A stretch of 64,000 bases of DNA from Mixta gaviniae (GTDB lineage Bacteria > Pseudomonadota > Gammaproteobacteria > Enterobacterales > Enterobacteriaceae), in NCBI RefSeq assembly GCF_002953195.1, contig NZ_CP026377.1, positions 2,852,001 through 2,916,000 of the forward strand, in the 5' to 3' direction. Every line of letters starts with the position of its first letter. The first letter of the stretch is position 1. Positions 59,212 to 64,000 of this stretch are shown one piece after another. The position numbers and the translations under genes were made by a program. The notes beneath the pieces were generated by a model. That model saw only the letters and a list, made by a program, of their open reading frames with translations, was not told the DNA's origin and did no database searches.

Positions 59212-60867
59212 TCAGGTAAAACGACCCACCTCATCATTCATGATGTTCTTGATGAGCTTAATTAGCTCATCGCGTTTGGTTGAGGTTGAAGCGCGCTTCT
59301 CACCGGTGCAATTATCCGCCCAGTATTTCACCCGGCTGGCACTAATGGTGGTAGAGATATAGTAAAACTCCACCACCGAGGCGTTCGTTTCCGGCCGCGC
59401 CAGAATACCCTGCTCTATTTTTTCGCACAGTTTGTAGCTTTCCAGCCATTTTTTGGTAACTTTGGCGGGCTCAGCACTGTCGTCGCCGTCAGAGAGCAAG
59501 ATGAATATCTTGCGTTTATTTATGCCTTTCATCATCACCGGCACCGAGCGGATCAGACCGGAAGAGAGATGCGTATAACCCTGCGCCTCCATATGCTGAA
59601 ACTGATCCAGCACAGCCTGGTCATTGGTCAACTCAATCAGCCACGCTCGCACCTTAGCACGGGTAAAATCATTGTTGATCTGATGGTGGTTCCAGCCCCC
59701 CTGATGGCACATATGGCTGTAGGCGCGATAGTTATAATCGTCCATCGGCCCCCAGACCATAGGAAAAGTAATGATCGCCTCGTCAGAAAACATCTTTTCC
59801 AGGGTCGCCTCATAATCTATCGCCTCGTCATGCTCAATAGTGAGCGCTGTACCCTGCTTCTGCTGCACCTTGTAGGCTTTATCGTATTCTGCGTAGATAA
59901 TTTGCTGTGATGCAGGAGAAAAAATATCGCTATAGGGAAACTCGGGGCTTTTACAGGAATATTCAAACCGGCCTACCGTGCCTCCCCACTTTGTATTTTT
60001 TAAGCACCACTTTGCGCGCATTTGCGCCAGCGTCATTGCCGGCTGGCCAGAGCTGACAAAGTAGTAATAATAGTGATAGCGCCAGTAATCCATATGGTAG
60101 TGGCGATACCCCCAACTCTTATCCGCCGTTAGCGCCTTATCGGCCCAGAATAGATAATTAATATCGTAGCCGGGCTTGGGCACAAACAGCACTGAGCAGC
60201 CAGGCACCTCGCCGCCGCGTTCATTTGTTATCGGCAGCTTAACGGTGACGCCAGTGCTGAAAGGCACAAGAGCGATGCGGCTATTGCTGTTATTTTCCAG
60301 TACGAATCTGGACACGCTGTCCACCACCTCTTTCAGCAGCTTTATGCCGGCTCCCTGCTGCGACGTGGAGAAATCGACGACAAAAACGATATCAGCGGGT
60401 TTGGCGCTGGCTTTGATAACCTGACCGCCCTGAAAGTTAAAAGTGAAATCCTTATCCGCCTCGCCGCCGACATAGAGCGTGGAAGGAAGGAGAAAAGGAA
60501 AATTCACTGTGGCGGAGACGCGATAGCGCATACGTTTTTCACGCGATCCTGCAGACTCATCGACACTGATAAAAGCGCTGTCAATCACCTTGCCGGTCGG
60601 CGCATAGTAGCGCATAAACTGGTCAATAGTGGCTTGTGCCTGTAGCCGGTCGCTCTCTTCGTTATTCACCAGCCCGGCTGCGGCGACGGCCAGCGTTGCT
60701 TCCGACGCGGCATCGGCAATACGCGCTTTTTTTATCATCATATGGGCACTGTTCAGCCCCAGTGCCAGCAACGCCAGCATCGTCGGCAACATAATGGCAA
60801 AAGGTATGATGATCCCGCCCCTCTCGTTGCCAATAAAGCGACTAACCATCCTTGTGATTACAGACAT
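59212..60867 (-). CDS. tadG: TadG-like pilus assembly protein with von Willebrand A domain
   Basis: 551 residues. N-terminal TadE/TadG-like membrane segment (NERGGIIIPFAIMLPTMLAL, about 14-33). A vWA domain starts near residue 160 with the MIDAS motif IVFVVDFSTSQQ (DxSxS) and has the late KIFILLSDGDDSAEPAKV. Between these there is an unusual aromatic stretch near residue 250 (YRHYHMDYWRYHYYYYF). Last gene of the visible tad operon; TadG proteins are thought to have a periplasmic or surface role in Flp pilus stability. Its start overlaps the preceding gene by 10 bases. Confidence 0.82.
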   Translation of the reverse strand: MSVITRMVSRFIGNERGGIIIPFAIMLPTMLALLALGLNSAHMMIKKARIADAASEATLAVAAAGLVNNEESDRLQAQATIDQFMRYYAPTGKVIDSAFISVDESAGSREKRMRYRVSATVNFPFLLPSTLYVGGEADKDFTFNFQGGQVIKASAKPADIVFVVDFSTSQQGAGIKLLKEVVDSVSRFVLENNSNSRIALVPFSTGVTVKLPITNERGGEVPGCSVLFVPKPGYDINYLFWADKALTADKSWGYRHYHMDYWRYHYYYYFVSSGQPAMTLAQMRAKWCLKNTKWGGTVGRFEYSCKSPEFPYSDIFSPASQQIIYAEYDKAYKVQQKQGTALTIEHDEAIDYEATLEKMFSDEAIITFPMVWGPMDDYNYRAYSHMCHQGGWNHHQINNDFTRAKVRAWLIELTNDQAVLDQFQHMEAQGYTHLSSGLIRSVPVMMKGINKRKIFILLSDGDDSAEPAKVTKKWLESYKLCEKIEQGILARPETNASVVEFYYISTTISASRVKYWADNCTGEKRASTSTKRDELIKLIKNIMNDEVGRFT

Positions 60868-61262
60868 GAGCGGATCTCCTGTGCCCGTGTAATATGACGT
60901 TCCGGATAAATGCGTTTGGCCCTGATGCAGAACAGCGCTGGCAGCGCCATAGGGCGATACTTTTCCGCCCAGATGCCCTGCGTATCCTTGATATGATGCG
61001 CGGCCCCCGCAGTCTGCGCGGTGAGTACGTTGATATCGACAATAACCACTTCGATGCGTTTACTGAGCGTTTTGCTGTGATAAAGCTGATCGTCAATCTC
61101 GCGCGCCAGGGCATTATGCGGCGGTTCGGCGGAGTTGATAAAAATCACTGCCTTCGCCCCTTCTCTCCGGCCGGCGGCCAGGGTATCTGCCGTTATCAGA
61201 GCCATAGCCAGCAGCAGACCATATTTAAACCCGCCGACGGATGGAAACAGGCTGACCGGCAT
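60858..61262 (-). CDS. Small exported protein of unknown function in the tad operon
   Basis: 134 residues from ATG 61262 (MPVSLFPSVGGFKYGLLLAM), with GGAG four bases upstream and the tadF stop just before. The frame is open to 61292 inside tadF. A hydrophobic N-terminus with a plausible cleavage site near residues 27-30 (ADTLAAG) indicates export. The mature part (AKAVIFINSAEPP, RIEVVIVDINVLTAQTAGAA, RPMALPALFCIRAKRIYP) has an alternating beta-alpha look, perhaps thioredoxin-like, but with no CxxC. I do not recognise it. It is coupled to tadG by a 10-base overlap. Confidence 0.75.
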   Translation of the reverse strand: MPVSLFPSVGGFKYGLLLAMALITADTLAAGRREGAKAVIFINSAEPPHNALAREIDDQLYHSKTLSKRIEVVIVDINVLTAQTAGAAHHIKDTQGIWAEKYRPMALPALFCIRAKRIYPERHITRAQEIRSCL

Positions 61263-61272
61263 GCCGCTCCGG

Positions 61273-61860
61273 TTAACGCGCCAGAACAACATTGGAAACC
61301 GTTACCCAGGCCGGCAGTACCTGGATGTTGTTCAGTAACTTATGCAGTGTGCTTTCTGGCGCCGGCACGCTCAGGGTAACCTGATAGAGAGGGAGCCAGC
61401 GGCCGCGTATCGTCAGCGGCGACATCGCGGCGAACTGGGTTAAGGGTGTATTCACCACGGGACACCGACTGCCGTTTACGCTGAAGGTTTGGTGCAGCGC
61501 GACCTTACGTTCTTTAGTGTTGTCCTGAAAGCTGAGCGACTCGACGGTCAGACAGAGCTGGCTACGATATTGCTCTCCTAACATCACCGCAGCCAGATCG
61601 GCAAGCTGGTTTGCCTGCGCCTGAGAAAGGGTTTCATCGGTGTTATAAAGCGCGCCGCGCTCACGAAACACGGAGGATAAAGCGTAATTGATACGCTCGA
61701 TTTTACTTTGCCATGCAAAATAAAAACCGTACTCCAGCGAAGCGGTCAGAATCACCACCACCAGCGGAAGAATAAAGGCCGCTTCAATATAAATACTGCC
61801 ACGTGTCGACAGCAGCGTTTGTTTCAGGCGCCGCATCAGGTCTCTGCCGTTACGAAACAT
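61273..61860 (-). CDS. tadF: TadF-like minor pilus assembly protein
   Basis: 195 residues. After a short basic N-terminus comes the pseudopilin-like helix STRGSIYIEAAFILPLVVVI (about residues 18-37, with Glu at the +5-like position), then a periplasmic domain with two Cys (SQLCLTVES, SRCPVVN). TadE/TadF proteins are processed by TadV and needed for Flp pilus assembly in Aggregatibacter. The start overlaps tadE by 11 bases. Confidence 0.82.
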   Translation of the reverse strand: MFRNGRDLMRRLKQTLLSTRGSIYIEAAFILPLVVVILTASLEYGFYFAWQSKIERINYALSSVFRERGALYNTDETLSQAQANQLADLAAVMLGEQYRSQLCLTVESLSFQDNTKERKVALHQTFSVNGSRCPVVNTPLTQFAAMSPLTIRGRWLPLYQVTLSVPAPESTLHKLLNNIQVLPAWVTVSNVVLAR

Positions 61861-62353
61861 AAATTTGCGATTCCTGTATATAGACCAGCTTACGGTTAAG
61901 GCCGGATCGCAGGTTATTTATCAGCTTCTCTACGGCCGGGATATTGATATTAAATAGCAGTGGCCGGTACTGATAATTGGCCTGATAGATGGCCAGCACT
62001 TTCTTTTCAGATATGCTTTTGCTGCATTGCTGATTAACCGCCTGTTTTAGCGTACTGCAGAAGCTTACCGATACCGTCAGTTTTTCCGGCTCGATAAACA
62101 TTGACCATAAATAGCGCTGCTGTGCGATATTTTTCTGGAATAATGCCGGGTAGTTAATGGATTTTTCTTCAGAGGCGCGCGCCGTTTCCCGGGCGGCCTC
62201 GGATAGGGTCAAATCGATAGCCGTGGAGATAAACACATAGCGGTTTACCTCATAAATCATAAAGAACAGCAGAATGAAGACCGGGAAAATAAACGCGAAC
62301 TCCAGCGATATAACGCCCTGCTCATCCCTGATTTTCTGGCGTAGTGTTGCCAT
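61850..62353 (-). CDS. tadE: TadE-like minor pilus assembly protein
   Basis: 167 residues. TadE-type helix DEQGVISLEFAFIFPVFILL (about residues 10-29), then a helix NRYVFISTAIDLTLSEAARE and a periplasmic part with a Cys pair (VSFCSTLKQAVNQQCSKS). Minor pseudopilin of the Flp pilus. Between tadD and tadF. Confidence 0.86.
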   Translation of the reverse strand: MATLRQKIRDEQGVISLEFAFIFPVFILLFFMIYEVNRYVFISTAIDLTLSEAARETARASEEKSINYPALFQKNIAQQRYLWSMFIEPEKLTVSVSFCSTLKQAVNQQCSKSISEKKVLAIYQANYQYRPLLFNINIPAVEKLINNLRSGLNRKLVYIQESQIYVS

Positions 62354-62382
62354 GATAGATCCTCGAATTGACTATTACGTGA

Positions 62383-63123
62383 CTACTGGCTTTGAATGCG
62401 GAACAGCTTCGCTACCAGCAGACCGGGGTTCTTTTTATATCCGCTCTGCTTAACGATTTGTTTGGCATAGTTAAGATCGCCGGTTTTAACCAGCGCAAAG
62501 GTCAGGTTATGCATCAGCTGCTCCTCCTGATAACCGCGCAGGTATATCGGCAACAGCAGCTGTACCGCGGTATGATAGCGCTTCTCCAGAATATGAATGA
62601 CCGCAATATTATTGACCACGTTCTCCTCGTGATAAAAAGCGTTCCGCGCCTGCTCAAAGTTTTCCAGCGCCGCTTTAAAATTTCCCGTCTCCGCCTGAAT
62701 AACGCCTTTCAGATTTAACGCCTCGCCATGATTGCGCTGTTTTAGCAACGCCATATCCACAAAGCGCAGTGCGCTTGGGTATTTTTCCTGTGCGGCGAGG
62801 TTTTTACTTTGCAGCAGATAGGCCTCTATGCCCGGCTGGGTTTCCAGCAGCTTTTTCAGATAATAAAGCGAAGCATCGTAATCTTTCATCAGATAATAAT
62901 ATTGCGCCAGCTGCAGCCTGACCTCGGGATCTTCATTTTTTTGCAATTCATCGCGCTTGAGTTTAATCAGCGCCGAATAGTTATGTGCCTGCGTCAGCAC
63001 TTTTTCATTGTTTTCCGCTACCCGGTAAGTTTTGCCGCCACGCAACAGACCGTCCTGACAGCCCTGCAGCAAACAGCTCAGGGTGATAATAAGAATACAG
63101 CGGTTAATTTTTCGCTTATACAT
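62383..63123 (-). CDS. tadD: TadD-like TPR lipoprotein
   Basis: 246 residues. Lipoprotein signal with lipobox LLQGC (Cys near residue 22), then about four TPR-like repeats (e.g. QLAQYYYLMKDYDASLYYLK, LNLKGVIQAETGNFKAALEN). It is expected to be a pilotin or scaffold for the Tad outer-membrane secretin. The start overlaps tadC by 8 bases. Confidence 0.86.
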   Translation of the reverse strand: MYKRKINRCILIITLSCLLQGCQDGLLRGGKTYRVAENNEKVLTQAHNYSALIKLKRDELQKNEDPEVRLQLAQYYYLMKDYDASLYYLKKLLETQPGIEAYLLQSKNLAAQEKYPSALRFVDMALLKQRNHGEALNLKGVIQAETGNFKAALENFEQARNAFYHEENVVNNIAVIHILEKRYHTAVQLLLPIYLRGYQEEQLMHNLTFALVKTGDLNYAKQIVKQSGYKKNPGLLVAKLFRIQSQ

Positions 63124-63970
63124 TGGCTAAAACCCTCATAACGCCTGGCGCCGCGACGATCACCACGACGGGAATCATAAAAAACAGAATCAACGGCACG
63201 CTCATTTTCGCCCCCAGCTTGCCGATATGCTCTTCAATGGTGAGCAGCTGAACCTCGCGGATTTCGCGCGACAGCTCAATCAGCTGGTCATACATTGAGG
63301 ACCCGTACTGCAGGCTCTGCTCCAGCATGGCGCACAGCATGCGCGTCTCCTTGCCGGGGATCTCCTGATAGAACTGCTTCAGGGCCGGGCTTAGCCCGCC
63401 CACCTCGGCGCGACGCACCAGCCGCTGCAGAAAGGGGGCGAAGTCAGGATTGATGCCGGTCATCTTCTGGCTCAGGAAAACAAAGGCCTGATCGATGGTC
63501 ATGCCGCACTGCACGCTGACCGCCAGCAGATCGACCAGCCAGGGCAGCTCTGCGCTCAGCTTTTTCACCCGCCGTTTCACAAAAGCCGCACGCAGCATAC
63601 CGGGCAAAATAATAGCGGCGACCAGTATCACAATGCCGAACAGCGCCAGGTTCTCGCGGCTGATTTCCAGAGCGAATAAGAAATTAGCGCCGACGACCAT
63701 GGCAGTCAGTAGCCCCGCCAGGCCCATTTTATAATGAAGGCTGCCGTCGATGCGGCGATAGAGGTTCAGCAGGCCACTCTCCTTCTGCAGCACCAGCTCC
63801 GCCTCGTGATGTTGTTTCAGCTGCTGAATGCTGTTTTTTTCCGCCGTCGCGATCTGCGCGATATTGATGCTGCGGTGAAGCAGCGTCTGTCGCTGTTTTT
63901 TCTGCATGATGGAAAAAATCAGCAGCGCCAGCGCCATGACCATGACAACGGCAATAATACGTATAGCCAT
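63116..63970 (-). CDS. tadC: TadC-like inner-membrane platform protein
   Basis: 284 residues, type II secretion system F/TadC domain (about 120-265). Membrane helices lie near 3-22, 85-105, 110-128 and 260-280. Seen: LSAELPWLVDLLAVSVQCGM, TIDQAFVFLSQKMTG, and ALLEQSLQYG-like MLEQSLQYGSSMYDQLIEL. With TadB it forms the platform for the TadA ATPase. It starts three bases after the preceding reading frame's stop. Confidence 0.88.
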   Translation of the reverse strand: MAIRIIAVVMVMALALLIFSIMQKKQRQTLLHRSINIAQIATAEKNSIQQLKQHHEAELVLQKESGLLNLYRRIDGSLHYKMGLAGLLTAMVVGANFLFALEISRENLALFGIVILVAAIILPGMLRAAFVKRRVKKLSAELPWLVDLLAVSVQCGMTIDQAFVFLSQKMTGINPDFAPFLQRLVRRAEVGGLSPALKQFYQEIPGKETRMLCAMLEQSLQYGSSMYDQLIELSREIREVQLLTIEEHIGKLGAKMSVPLILFFMIPVVVIVAAPGVMRVLANV

Positions 63971-63973
63971 GGG

Positions 63974-64000
63974 TTAGATATTCCTCATTAAAAATTTCAG
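63974..64000 (-). CDS. tadB: C-terminal end of a gene upstream of tadC, probably tadB
   Basis: Only the last eight codons (LKFLMRNI) and a TAA stop are inside the window. The call rests on the usual tadB-tadC order and the three-base spacing. Confidence 0.4.
   Translation of the reverse strand: MKFLMRNI

Overview
The window is a stretch of chromosome from an enterobacterium of the Erwiniaceae type (Pantoea, Erwinia or Mixta). Three things point there. The backbone order puu - yeeZ - his - wzzB - gnd - O-antigen genes and wza - yegH - asmA - dcd - udk - dgcE - yegD matches Escherichia coli. The exopolysaccharide locus has the amylovoran/stewartan (ams/wce) gene set instead of a full colanic acid set. 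The backbone is GC-rich, while the O-antigen block is visibly AT-rich. I cannot name the genus with certainty.

Layout, left to right. (1) 1-3645: putrescine catabolism, with puuA (cut by the window edge) divergent from puuD-puuR-puuB and PuuR-like operators between them; puuC is not in its E. coli position. (2) 3858-4682: yeeZ. (3) 4788-12136: the complete histidine operon hisLGDCBHAFI with a poly-His leader peptide and attenuator. (4) 12319-12825: a YeaK/YbaK-type tRNA deacylase. (5) 12912-29104: the O-antigen locus, read right to left from a JUMPstart/ops element: wecA, a glycerol-3-phosphate cytidylyltransferase, a CDP-glycerol-type transferase, two GT4 enzymes, wzx, wzy, two more glycosyltransferases, fnlABC (UDP-L-FucNAc), wbuC, gnd and wzzB. 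(6) 29578-31536: galF-galE. (7) 31915-47780: the exopolysaccharide locus, also read right to left from its own JUMPstart/ops element with a leader of about 400 nt: wza-wzb-wzc, amsB-, amsC- and amsD-like genes, a WcaJ-like initiating transferase, a frameshifted amsK/wcaL, amsE, amsJ, amsL, and the convergent amsF/wceF. (8) 48316-59081: yegH, asmA-dcd-udk on the opposite strand, a PAP2-family protein, dgcE and yegD; alkA is absent between the last two. (9) 59212-64000: the distal end of a tad pilus operon (tadB end, tadC, D, E, F, a small secreted protein, tadG).

How it works together: two complete Wzx/Wzy-type polysaccharide systems lie back to back, each with its own initiating phosphoglycosyl transferase (WecA for HexNAc-1-P, WcaJ type for hexose-1-P) and its own RfaH recruitment site. 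They flank galF and galE, which feed the UDP-glucose/UDP-galactose pool. The O-antigen is predicted to contain FucNAc and a glycerol-phosphate group. The exopolysaccharide is predicted to be a pyruvylated hexose polymer, but its amsK/wcaL transferase is broken by a one-base loss next to a run of five G.
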